From: an uncultured Bacteroidota bacterium
Lineage (GTDB): Bacteria; Bacteroidota; Bacteroidia; Flavobacteriales; Flavobacteriaceae
Assembly: GCA_903920835.1 (NCBI GenBank)
Contig: CAIXNQ010000091.1
Location: 1-19,684 of the forward strand
Length of the DNA: 19,684 nucleotides
Direction of reading: 5' to 3'
This document shows, one piece after another, positions 1 to 7,170 of this stretch; within the stretch, counting starts at the first letter, position 1, and each line of letters starts with the position of its first letter. The position numbers and the translations under genes are program-made. The notes under the pieces were generated by a model. The model searched no databases. It saw nothing but the letters and a program-made list of their open reading frames with translations, and had not been told where the DNA came from.

Positions 1-890
1 GTCGAGAAAACCTCGAAACCATCAGTTTCCTCAAAGAATTAAACGAAGAACTCTACACCCGTTTTGACGGAATCCAAACCATTGCCGAAGAAAGCACCGC
101 TTTCCCAATGGTTTCTAAACCCGTCTTTGAGGGTGGGCTCGGTTTCGGAATGAAATGGATGATGGGCTGGATGCACGACACATTAAATTACTTTCAAAAA
201 GAAACTTTTTATCGAAAATACCACCAAAACGACATCACTTTCAGTACAACTTACGCATTTACTGAAAATTTTATGCTGCCTTTATCTCACGACGAAGTTG
301 TTTATGGCAAAGGCTCTTTAATAAACAAAATGCCGGGCGACGAATGGCAAAAGTTTGCTAATCTTCGCTTGCTTTATGGTTATATGTTCACCCACCCGGG
401 CACTAAATTGCTCTTCATGGGTGCCGAAATTGCCCAAAGCAACGAATGGAACTTCGAGACGAGCCTCGATTGGCACCTTTTGCAGTTCGATTTTCACAAA
501 GGCATCAAGCAAATCATCACCGACCTCAATGGTCTCTACAAATCGCAACCCGCTTTATATCAAAAACAATTCAGTCCCGAAGGCTTCGAGTGGATTAGCT
601 ATGACGACAGTCAAAATTCCGTTCTAGTCTATCTCAGAAAAGGCAACAACCCAAAAGAAAACCTACTGGTTTGTTGCAATTTCACTCCTGTTGTTCGAGA
701 AGACTATCAAATTGGTCTTCCTTCAAAAGCCAAACTGACACTTTTGTTCAACAGCGACGAAACCCAATATGGCGGCAGTGGCATTGGGCTAAAGTCGGCA
801 AAAGTTAAAAAAGAACCGTTCCATGGTCGGGATTATTCTACCCAAATAATCCTTCCGCCCCTCGGATTTGTGGTCTATAAACTAGGCTAA
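1..890 (+). CDS. glgB: 1,4-alpha-glucan branching enzyme, 3' part (cut by window edge)
   Basis: GlgB cuts alpha-1,4 glucan chains and re-attaches the piece through an alpha-1,6 bond, making the branches of glycogen in the cytosol. The frame is open from base 3, so the N-terminal domain and the catalytic nucleophile lie outside the window. Visible are the GH13 acid/base region (IAEEST, about bases 87-104), followed by FPMVSKPVFEGGLGFGMKWM, and the transition-state-stabilising Asp in LPLSHDEVV (near base 290). Next come the conserved HPGTKLLFMGAEIAQ stretch and a C-terminal beta-sandwich ending in PPLGFVVYKLG. The first ATG seen in the window (108) is internal, because the conserved motif starts before it. 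A terminator follows immediately, so the GH31 gene downstream is probably transcribed separately. Assignment is very secure; only the 5' end is missing. Confidence 0.96.
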   Translation, partial: RENLETISFLKELNEELYTRFDGIQTIAEESTAFPMVSKPVFEGGLGFGMKWMMGWMHDTLNYFQKETFYRKYHQNDITFSTTYAFTENFMLPLSHDEVVYGKGSLINKMPGDEWQKFANLRLLYGYMFTHPGTKLLFMGAEIAQSNEWNFETSLDWHLLQFDFHKGIKQIITDLNGLYKSQPALYQKQFSPEGFEWISYDDSQNSVLVYLRKGNNPKENLLVCCNFTPVVREDYQIGLPSKAKLTLLFNSDETQYGGSGIGLKSAKVKKEPFHGRDYSTQIILPPLGFVVYKLG

Positions 891-899
891 AAACAAAAC

Positions 900-938
900 A
901 AGTCGCATAGTATTTCAAAATACGCTGCGACTTTTTTT
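900..938 (+). terminator. Rho-independent terminator after glgB
   Basis: AAGTCGCA (900-907) pairs with TGCGACTT (926-933), and inside it GTATTT (910-915) pairs with AAATAC (918-923). A run of seven T follows at 932-938. It begins ten bases after the glgB stop codon. Confidence 0.9.
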
Positions 939-1022
939 ATTTGAATTAGAAAAAACAATTTCTCGAAAACGTTATTGTTAAAAATTACTTCAATTTCATG
1001 AAGTTCGTTTCGCATTAATTTT

Positions 1023-1030
1023 TAAATTTG
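1023..1030 (+). promoter_or_regulatory. Candidate Bacteroidota -7 box for the GH31 gene
   Basis: TAAATTTG matches the Bacteroidota -7 consensus TAnnTTTG and sits 25 bases before the ATG at 1056. No clear TTG is seen at the expected -33 distance, so this is a candidate only. It fits separate transcription after the glgB terminator. Confidence 0.45.
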
Positions 1031-1055
1031 AAGTCAAGACCAAAATTTATATAAT

Positions 1056-1736
1056 ATGATCATCAATACCCAACTCGAACACAAAGGCGACCTTTTTCCT
1101 TCCAAGATAATCAGCTACAAACAAGAAGTTGACTCAATTGATTTCAACACCGACAACAATGTTATCCTTCGAGTGACCGTACTTAGAGACAGCATGATTC
1201 GTTTTCGCTTCACTGCCAAAGGCTATTTCAGCAATGACTTTTCTTATGCCATCGACAAATCTCAATCTCACGGCTACAACCTTCTTGAAGTAACCGATGA
1301 AACCGATCATTACAGAATCAGAACCAGCAAAGTATATGTAGTTGTTCAAAAACACGACCTTCGGGTAGGCATTTATGACCTCAACGACAATGCTATCCTC
1401 GAAGACGAAATCGGTTTTCACTGGGAAGAATGCTATGAATATGGTGGAAATATCGTAAAAATGAGCAAGACCTCTCATGACGGCGAGAGCTTTTATGGTT
1501 TGGGCGACAGGCAACACATCTTAATCTTAAAGGCAAACGTCTCGAAAATTGGGCTACCGATCAGTACGCTTTTTCGAGAGATCAAGAACCTTTATATAAA
1601 GTTGTCCCTTTCTATATTGGGCTTCACAGCGATAAGGCTTATGGTGTTTTCTTCGACAACACCTTTCGCTCCTATTTTGATTTCAGTCACGAGCGCAAAG
1701 GCGTTACGAGCTTTTGGGCAGACGGTGGCGAAATGA
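1056..1736 (+). CDS. N-terminal fragment of the GH31 alpha-glucosidase (frameshifted)
   Basis: Residues 1-153 form the beta-rich N-terminal (galactose-mutarotase-like) domain that precedes the barrel in GH31 enzymes. It includes VTVLRDSMIRFRFT and the ESFYGLGD turn. Residues 154-226 are out of frame and carry no meaning. The stop TGA (1734-1736) lies inside the ATGA that also contains the first ATG of the other frame. There is no signal peptide, so the intact enzyme would be cytosolic, fitting a role with glgB in glucan turnover. As written the fragment has no catalytic residues. Confidence 0.6.
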   Translation: MIINTQLEHKGDLFPSKIISYKQEVDSIDFNTDNNVILRVTVLRDSMIRFRFTAKGYFSNDFSYAIDKSQSHGYNLLEVTDETDHYRIRTSKVYVVVQKHDLRVGIYDLNDNAILEDEIGFHWEECYEYGGNIVKMSKTSHDGESFYGLGDRQHILILKANVSKIGLPISTLFREIKNLYIKLSLSILGFTAIRLMVFSSTTPFAPILISVTSAKALRAFGQTVAK

Positions 1737-3454
1737 ATTACTACTTTATTTATGGTCCTAAAATGAGCGATGTGGTCACTACCTACACCCATTTGACAGG
1801 CAAACCAGAACTGCCACCCCTTTGGACTTTAGGTTACCACCAATGCAAATGGAGTTATTTCCCCGAAAGTAAAGTTAAAGAAGTAACCGACCGCTTTCGT
1901 GCACTCCAGATTCCTTGCGACGCCATCTACCTCGACATTGATTATATGGAAGGTTTTCGTTGCTTTACTTGGAGCAAAGAATATTTTCCAGACCCAAAAA
2001 GAATGGTTGCCGAGCTGGCAAAAGATGGTTTCAAGACCGTTGTTATCATCGACCCAGGCATCAAAATCGACAGTGAATACAGTGTTTATAAAGAAGCCCT
2101 CGAAAAAGACTATTTCTGCAAGCGTGCCGACGGCCCTTATATGAAAGGAAAAGTATGGCCTGGCGAATGTAACTTCCCCGACTATACCAATCCAGATGTT
2201 CGCGAGTGGTGGGCAGGACTTTTTAAAGAACTTGTTTCAGAAATTGGTGTCAAAGGCGTGTGGAACGATATGAATGAACCCGCCGTGATGGAAGTTCCCA
2301 CCAAGACGTTCCCTCTTGACGTGCGTCATAATTATGATGGCAACAATTGCAGCCACAGAAAAGCCCACAATGTTTATGGAACCCAAATGGCGCGTGCAAC
2401 TTATGAAGGTGTTAAGCGATTTGCCTACCCAAAACGTCCTTTTATTATAACCCGTTCTGCATATTCGGGTGCACAACGCTACACTTCGTCTTGGACCGGC
2501 GATAATGTTGCCTCTTGGGAACATCTTTGGATTGCCAACATTCAAATGCAACGCATGTCGATTTCTGGAATGGGCTTCACCGGTTCAGATATTGGCGGTT
2601 TTGCCGAACAACCCTCCGCCGAGCTTTATGCCCGCTGGATTCAGCTAGGAGTTTTCCATCCGTTTTGCAGAACTCATTCATCAGGACATCATGGCGAGCA
2701 AGAACCTTGGAGCTTTGGCGAAGAAGTTATTGATATTACTCGAAAATTTGTCAATCTTCGCTACGAACTCCTCCCCTATCTCTACACCATGTTTTGGCAA
2801 TATATTAATGATGGTGTCCCAATGCTCAAGCCTTTGGTTTATTATGATCAAGAAGATTTACAAACACACTACCGCACCGATGAATTCCTTTTCGGTAATC
2901 AAATTTTGGTTTGCCCAATCCTTGAACCCAACGCTCAGGGCCGAAGAATGTATCTTCCAGCAGGCAATTGGTACAATTTCTGGACCAATGAACTCGTTAA
3001 AGGTAAAAAAGAACTTTGGGTAGCTACAGATTTTGATCAAATTCCAATATTTATCAAAGAAGGAGCTATCATTCCGAAATATCCAGTGCAACAATATGTC
3101 GGTCAAATCGAAAATCCAGAACTAACCCTCGATGTTTATTATAAATTAGGGAAAGAAAAATCCTATGTTTATGAAGATGCCCACGATGGTTATGATTATA
3201 ACAAAGGAAGATACAGCTACAAAACCTTTAGTCTAAACGGAAAAGAAAACGAACTGATAATTACGCAACACAAAGAAGGCACTTTTGAAACCCAATACCA
3301 AACCATCAAACTCAACATTAAAGGTTTGCCTTTTGAAATTAAAGGAATCGAAATAGACAACGAAGAAATTGTTATCGACAAAAACGCTTTGCAACTTTCA
3401 GATGGATTTGTCATCGAAAAAGACTTTACTGAGCTACATTTTATTGGTGTTTAA
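1733..3454 (+). CDS. Catalytic barrel and C-terminal part of the GH31 alpha-glucosidase
   Basis: This 573-residue frame holds the whole catalytic (beta/alpha)8 barrel. LGYHQCKWSYFPE and IYLDIDYMEGF are substrate-site strands. VWNDMNEP carries the nucleophile Asp (residue 179 here, about 405 in the restored protein). WTGDNVASWEHL carries the acid/base Asp (residue 257, about 483 restored). GFTGSDIGGF, WIQLGVFHPFCRTHS and the C-terminal beta domains follow. The ATG at 1733 codes for the Met of the conserved GGEMNYYF and is not a real start, because the family-like sequence runs more than 200 bases upstream in the same frame. No good ribosome binding site is seen. The substrate within GH31 cannot be fixed from sequence; alpha-1,4-glucan or maltose is likely from the glgB neighbour. 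Confidence 0.85.
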   Translation: MNYYFIYGPKMSDVVTTYTHLTGKPELPPLWTLGYHQCKWSYFPESKVKEVTDRFRALQIPCDAIYLDIDYMEGFRCFTWSKEYFPDPKRMVAELAKDGFKTVVIIDPGIKIDSEYSVYKEALEKDYFCKRADGPYMKGKVWPGECNFPDYTNPDVREWWAGLFKELVSEIGVKGVWNDMNEPAVMEVPTKTFPLDVRHNYDGNNCSHRKAHNVYGTQMARATYEGVKRFAYPKRPFIITRSAYSGAQRYTSSWTGDNVASWEHLWIANIQMQRMSISGMGFTGSDIGGFAEQPSAELYARWIQLGVFHPFCRTHSSGHHGEQEPWSFGEEVIDITRKFVNLRYELLPYLYTMFWQYINDGVPMLKPLVYYDQEDLQTHYRTDEFLFGNQILVCPILEPNAQGRRMYLPAGNWYNFWTNELVKGKKELWVATDFDQIPIFIKEGAIIPKYPVQQYVGQIENPELTLDVYYKLGKEKSYVYEDAHDGYDYNKGRYSYKTFSLNGKENELIITQHKEGTFETQYQTIKLNIKGLPFEIKGIEIDNEEIVIDKNALQLSDGFVIEKDFTELHFIGV

Positions 3455-3785
3455 TAAATTTGACTAGAAGAAAATTAATTTTTCATAGATGATTTGGTTT
3501 CACGAAACAGAAACCTTCTAAAAATATAAGAAAATTTAAAGCCAATACTATTAAAAATTAAAGCTTAAAGCCTTCATATTGATTTTAGTTTTAGCACTGT
3601 TTTTTTTTTATTAAATCACTTTTTAGAATTAAACTTATAAAATTCACTCAATGACCCTAAAAAAAAGCTGTCCTAGTAAATTAGGACAGCTTTATTATTT
3701 TAAAAGATTGTAATAATATTTATAATCTTAAATTAGCAAATTGAAATTGTAGAATTAAATAGAAATTCGCGAATTTGCGTTGATT
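3455..3785. other. Gap between convergent genes
   Basis: This 331-base AT-rich spacer contains no supported gene. A small hairpin, GGTTTC (3496-3501) with GAAACC (3510-3515), lies early in it without a T run. The main element is the shared terminator near 3664-3693. Confidence 0.7.
3659..3697. terminator. Bidirectional terminator between GH31 and the prolyl isomerase
   Basis: A perfect 12-base stem, AAAGCTGTCCTA (3664-3675) with TAGGACAGCTTT (3682-3693), encloses a six-base loop. Eight A at 3659-3666 give a U run for minus-strand transcripts of the isomerase gene. TTTATTATTTT on the right serves plus-strand transcripts. It ends both convergent genes. Confidence 0.9.
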
Positions 3786-4718
3786 TTATTTCACCGACAT
3801 TAACTCTACATCAAAAATCAATGTAGCATTAGGTGGAATTGCTCCACCAGCACCACGAGAACCATAAGCCAAATGCGAAGGAATAACAAAACGGGCTTTG
3901 TCGCCTTCTTGCAACAACGCTATGCCTTCGTCCCAACCTTCAATAACGTTGCCTTGACCCAATGGAAATTCAATTGGTTTCTTTCTTGGATAAGAACTAT
4001 CAAATACTTTTCCGTCTGCTAGTTGCCCGGTGTAGTGAACAGCAACTGTTTTTCCGTTTTCAGCTTTCTTGCCACTACCTTTTTGAATCATTTTATAGCG
4101 TAAACCACTTTCTGTTTTCTCAAATCCTGCCGCTAAACTTTCCATTATGGCTTCGGCAGCTTCTTTTTCCGCGGCTTCTCTTTTGGCTCTCGATCCTTCA
4201 AAGGTTCTAAAAGCTTCAATGGCGTTCCATTGTTGTGCTTCATCGCCCATTCTAATGATTTCTAGATTTTCAATAATATCGCCTTGTGCAATATCATCAA
4301 CTACTGTTTGTCCTTCAACTACGTGACCAAAAACAGTGTGTTTGTTGTCTAACCAATCCGTAGGAACATGTGTAATAAAAAATTGAGACCCATTGCTTGC
4401 TGGCCCGGAGTTAGCCATTGACAATACTCCTGGACGATTATGACGTAGATCTGGGTGAAATTCATCATCAAAGCTATAGCCAGGACCACCAGTTCCTGTT
4501 CCTTGAGGACACCCCCCTTGAATCATAAAATCAGGAATGACACGGTGAAATTTCAAACCATCATAATATTTGTTTCCTTGAGGTTTAATTTTGTTTTCAA
4601 GATTTCCTTCGGCAAGTCCTACAAAATTTCCGACAGTTCCAGGAGTCAAATCGTGTGTTAGTTTAACAATTATTGCTCCTTTTGTGGTATTGAATTTGGC
4701 GTATATACCGTTTTCCAT
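3786..4718 (-). CDS. Dual-family peptidyl-prolyl isomerase: cyclophilin + FKBP fusion
   Basis: Catalyses cis-trans isomerisation of Xaa-Pro bonds and helps protein folding. Residues 1-157 are a cyclophilin domain with the catalytic Arg59 in KFHRVIPDFMIQGG, ANSGPASNGSQFFIT (102-116) and Trp122 in TDWLDNKHTVFG. Residues 170-205 form a charged helix rich in Ala, Glu and Lys that links the domains. Residues 222-310 are an FKBP domain with VHYTG (227-231), VFDSS, VIEGWDEG (Trp262), AYG (284-286) and IPPNATLIFDVEL. The binding-pocket positions of both families are kept, so both halves should be active. No signal peptide is seen, so it is presumably cytosolic. Cyclophilin-then-FKBP fusions have been described from a few bacteria including Bacteroidota. 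The start ATG (4716-4718) directly precedes the first cyclophilin strand. Confidence 0.93.
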   Translation of the reverse strand: MENGIYAKFNTTKGAIIVKLTHDLTPGTVGNFVGLAEGNLENKIKPQGNKYYDGLKFHRVIPDFMIQGGCPQGTGTGGPGYSFDDEFHPDLRHNRPGVLSMANSGPASNGSQFFITHVPTDWLDNKHTVFGHVVEGQTVVDDIAQGDIIENLEIIRMGDEAQQWNAIEAFRTFEGSRAKREAAEKEAAEAIMESLAAGFEKTESGLRYKMIQKGSGKKAENGKTVAVHYTGQLADGKVFDSSYPRKKPIEFPLGQGNVIEGWDEGIALLQEGDKARFVIPSHLAYGSRGAGGAIPPNATLIFDVELMSVK

Positions 4719-4747
4719 AATGTTTTTATTTTTTAATTTATGAGTGG

Positions 4748-4763
4748 CAAAACTACAAAATTA
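4748..4763 (-). promoter_or_regulatory. Candidate -7 boxes for the isomerase gene
   Basis: On the minus strand, TAGTTTTG (4748-4755) and TAATTTTG (4756-4763) both match TAnnTTTG, 29 and 37 bases before the start codon. Neither has a TTG at an ideal -33 distance. They indicate separate transcription from the upstream peptidase gene. Confidence 0.4.
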
Positions 4764-4805
4764 ATTAGCAAAATTGCCTAAATGAATAATCAAACAATTG
4801 TTGAT

Positions 4806-6938
4806 TTACTTTTTTTCTACCAATCCAGAAATTCTTAAATAGGGTTCAATCTGCATATCATGACCAATAAAAGCTTTAAAAGCTTTGTTTAAATCGACAC
4901 TATTCCCAACAGATAAAATATATTTTCTGAATCGTTCGCAATTAGCTCTTGTCATTCCACCATGGGCTTGCATCCAATCGAAAGCATTATAATCAAGTGT
5001 TTTTGACCAAGTGTAAGCATAATAACCTGCGCTATAGCCACCACCCCAAATGTGAGCAAAGTAGGGTGTATGATAACGTGTTGGAACTTCTGTAACTAAC
5101 AAGCCATATTTTTGAAGTGCTTCGGTTTCAAAAGTCAATGTAGGTTTAAAATCAGATTCTTTTTCAACACTATGCCAAGCCATGTCAAGGGTTGATGCCG
5201 CTAATAATTCTGTAACTTGATAACCTTTATTGAAAGTTTCAGCTTTTTGAATTTTATTAATCAATGCCTTCGTAATAACTTCTTTAGCTTTGTAATGAAT
5301 AGCATAATTTTTAAGCACCGCTGGGTCTAAAGCTGCGTGTTCATTTATTTGAGACGGAAATTCTACATAATCACGAGGTACAGAAGTTCCAGAAAGACTC
5401 GGATAATTTTGATTGGCAAATAAGCCATGAAGCGTATGACCAAATTCATGAAACATAGTCGTCACATCATCAAAACTAATTAAAGAAGGATTGCCATCAA
5501 CGGGTTTTGCAAAATTATAAACATTAACAATGACAGGTTTTTGTTTTAAATAATGCGATTGGCTTACAAAATTATTCATCCAAGCACCACCACTTTTGTT
5601 ATCTCGTGTATAAAAATCTAAATAGTAAATCGCAATTGAAGTGCCGTCGTTGTCAAAAACTTCATAAACTTTTACATCAGGATTATAGACAGGAAAATCT
5701 TTACGCTCTTTAAAAGTAATTCCATACATGGTTTTGGCAGCAAAGAAAACGCCATTTTCAAGCACACTTTTAATCTCAAAATAAGGTTTAATTTGGCTTT
5801 CATCAAGATCATATTTTGCTTTTCGGACTTGCTCTGCATAGAAATCCCAATCCCAAGGAGCAAGTTTGAATCCTCCTTTTTGAGCATCAATTAAATTTTG
5901 AATTTCTTTTGCTTCTTCTTTAGCTTTAGCAACCGCAGGAGTTGCAATTTTTGCTAACAAATCCATAGCTGCTGCTGGTTTTTGTGCCATTTGGTCTTGT
6001 AGTCGCCATTCGGCAAAGCTCTTTTTGCCCATCAATTGTGCTTTTTGCAATCTCAATTTTGCCATTTGTTCCAGTGTTGTTCTAGTGTCGCCGTCATCAT
6101 TTTTTTCAGCACGATTCCATGAGGCTTTAAATAATTTTTCTCTAGTAGCGCGATTTTTAAGGCTTGACAGTAATGGTTGTTGGGTAGTGTTTTGCAAACC
6201 GATTAAATATTTACCCTCGTGATTGGCTTCTTTAGCTTTATCTTTTGCTGCAGCCAATTCTGCTTCAGAAAGTCCGTCAAGTTCGGCAGCGGTGTCAAAT
6301 AATACAGCTCCATTTTTACGTGCTAGTAGCAATTTGTTGCTGTAAACAGTGCTGAGTGTTGCCAATTCCTCATTAATTTTTTTCATTTTTTCTTTGTTGG
6401 CTTCGGTCAAATTAGCACCCGCCAATTCAAATTGTTGCAAATAATATTGCGTTAACTTTTTGTCCTCATCTTTCAATGCGTTCAAATCAATAGCTTTAAT
6501 TCGGTTATAAAGTTTGCTGTTCAAATAAATTTTGTCGCTATGAGCAGAAAATATTGGGGCATATTTCTCATCAATAGCTTGTAGCGTAGGATTAGTGTTC
6601 GCACCAGTTAAATTATAAAAAACACTTGTAGCACGAGTTAAATCGGTACCACAAATATCGAGTTCAAGCACCGTGTTTTCAAAAGAAGGCGTTGCTGGAT
6701 TATCAGCAATTTTTGCTATTTCTTTGTCATGAATCGCCATACTCAAGTCGAAAGCAGGAGCAAAATGTTCGTCTTTAATAATATCAAAAGGTGGCGATTG
6801 ATACTGCAAAGTACTTTTTTGTAATAAAGGATTGGTCATTTGATCAGATTTAGATTGTGCATAAACAGCGGAAAAAAAAGTCATAGCAACAACTGCAACA
6901 AGCGTGCTTGACAAAATTATTTTAGAAATAGAAGTCAT
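4806..6938 (-). CDS. dcp: Exported M3 family dipeptidyl carboxypeptidase (Dcp-like)
   Basis: Zinc metallopeptidase that removes dipeptides from the C-terminus of peptides. The protein has 710 residues against about 680 for E. coli Dcp; the difference is largely an N-terminal signal peptide (hydrophobic ILSSTLVAVVAMTFFSAVYA, then Q), which puts it in the periplasm or on the outer membrane. The zinc site is HEFGH at residues 497-501, with the third ligand Glu526 in PRDYVEFPSQINEH. The 29-residue spacing matches M3 enzymes of the Dcp/oligopeptidase A type. The C-terminal HIWGGGYSAGYYAYTWS stretch is also typical. The long N-terminal half is helical, as expected of the M3 fold. It lies upstream of the isomerase with an 87-base gap that carries candidate promoter boxes, so it is probably a separate unit. 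An exported form suggests degradation of peptides taken up as nutrients. Confidence 0.92.
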   Translation of the reverse strand: MTSISKIILSSTLVAVVAMTFFSAVYAQSKSDQMTNPLLQKSTLQYQSPPFDIIKDEHFAPAFDLSMAIHDKEIAKIADNPATPSFENTVLELDICGTDLTRATSVFYNLTGANTNPTLQAIDEKYAPIFSAHSDKIYLNSKLYNRIKAIDLNALKDEDKKLTQYYLQQFELAGANLTEANKEKMKKINEELATLSTVYSNKLLLARKNGAVLFDTAAELDGLSEAELAAAKDKAKEANHEGKYLIGLQNTTQQPLLSSLKNRATREKLFKASWNRAEKNDDGDTRTTLEQMAKLRLQKAQLMGKKSFAEWRLQDQMAQKPAAAMDLLAKIATPAVAKAKEEAKEIQNLIDAQKGGFKLAPWDWDFYAEQVRKAKYDLDESQIKPYFEIKSVLENGVFFAAKTMYGITFKERKDFPVYNPDVKVYEVFDNDGTSIAIYYLDFYTRDNKSGGAWMNNFVSQSHYLKQKPVIVNVYNFAKPVDGNPSLISFDDVTTMFHEFGHTLHGLFANQNYPSLSGTSVPRDYVEFPSQINEHAALDPAVLKNYAIHYKAKEVITKALINKIQKAETFNKGYQVTELLAASTLDMAWHSVEKESDFKPTLTFETEALQKYGLLVTEVPTRYHTPYFAHIWGGGYSAGYYAYTWSKTLDYNAFDWMQAHGGMTRANCERFRKYILSVGNSVDLNKAFKAFIGHDMQIEPYLRISGLVEKK

Positions 6939-7170
6939 ATATATTGTATAAAAAATAAGGTTATAAAAGTAAATTAAAAAACCGAATTACATTAATTTGA
7001 ATCAAATTTTAATGAAATCCTGAAAATTTCAAACAATCAATTGTTTAAAAAAATTCACTTTTACTACAGCACTTCAATTATATTCAATAAACAACAATTT
7101 TATTAAATAAAATTATCTTCGTTTTTATTATTTATTTAAATTTGGAAAATAATTAACCATATCCTAAGAA
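6939..7170. other. Divergent promoter region
   Basis: This 232-base AT-rich gap separates the divergent peptidase and surface-protein genes. I could find no TAnnTTTG match on the peptidase side. The surface-protein side has one. Confidence 0.5.
7137..7144 (+). promoter_or_regulatory. Candidate -7 box for the surface-protein gene
   Basis: TAAATTTG matches TAnnTTTG exactly and lies 26 bases before the ATG at 7171, nearly the same box and spacing as at the GH31 gene. Upstream, TTA at 7113-7115 (21-base spacing) is the best but imperfect -33 candidate. Confidence 0.5.

Larger units (their letters stand above)
1056..3454 (+). pseudogene. GH31 alpha-glucosidase, interrupted by a -1 frameshift
   Basis: The family releases glucose from the non-reducing end of alpha-glucans. 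Two overlapping frames together encode one GH31 protein. The first frame is family-like up to GLGDRQ (residue 153, base 1514) and then turns to nonsense. Shifting frame there gives the expected continuation QTHLNLKGKRLENWATDQ and then VVPFYIGLHSDKAYGVFFDN, running without a stop into the second frame. Adding one A to the AA at 1513-1514 restores an open frame of 799 residues, a normal length for this family. No in-frame start exists for the second frame between 1515 and 1733. The gene is therefore either a recent single-base pseudogene or contains a sequencing error. There is no clear slippery sequence; the site is only a short CAAC. Confidence 0.88.

Noticed and set aside
1733..1736. ATGA stop/start overlap looking like translational coupling of two genes
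   Set aside because: The downstream frame is family-like for more than 200 bases before this ATG, so the overlap is a by-product of the frameshift at base 1514 and not an operon junction.
4788..4806. Small hairpin AATCAA/TTGATT right after the peptidase stop
   Set aside because: The stem is short and imperfect and no T run follows on the minus strand, so I do not call a terminator.
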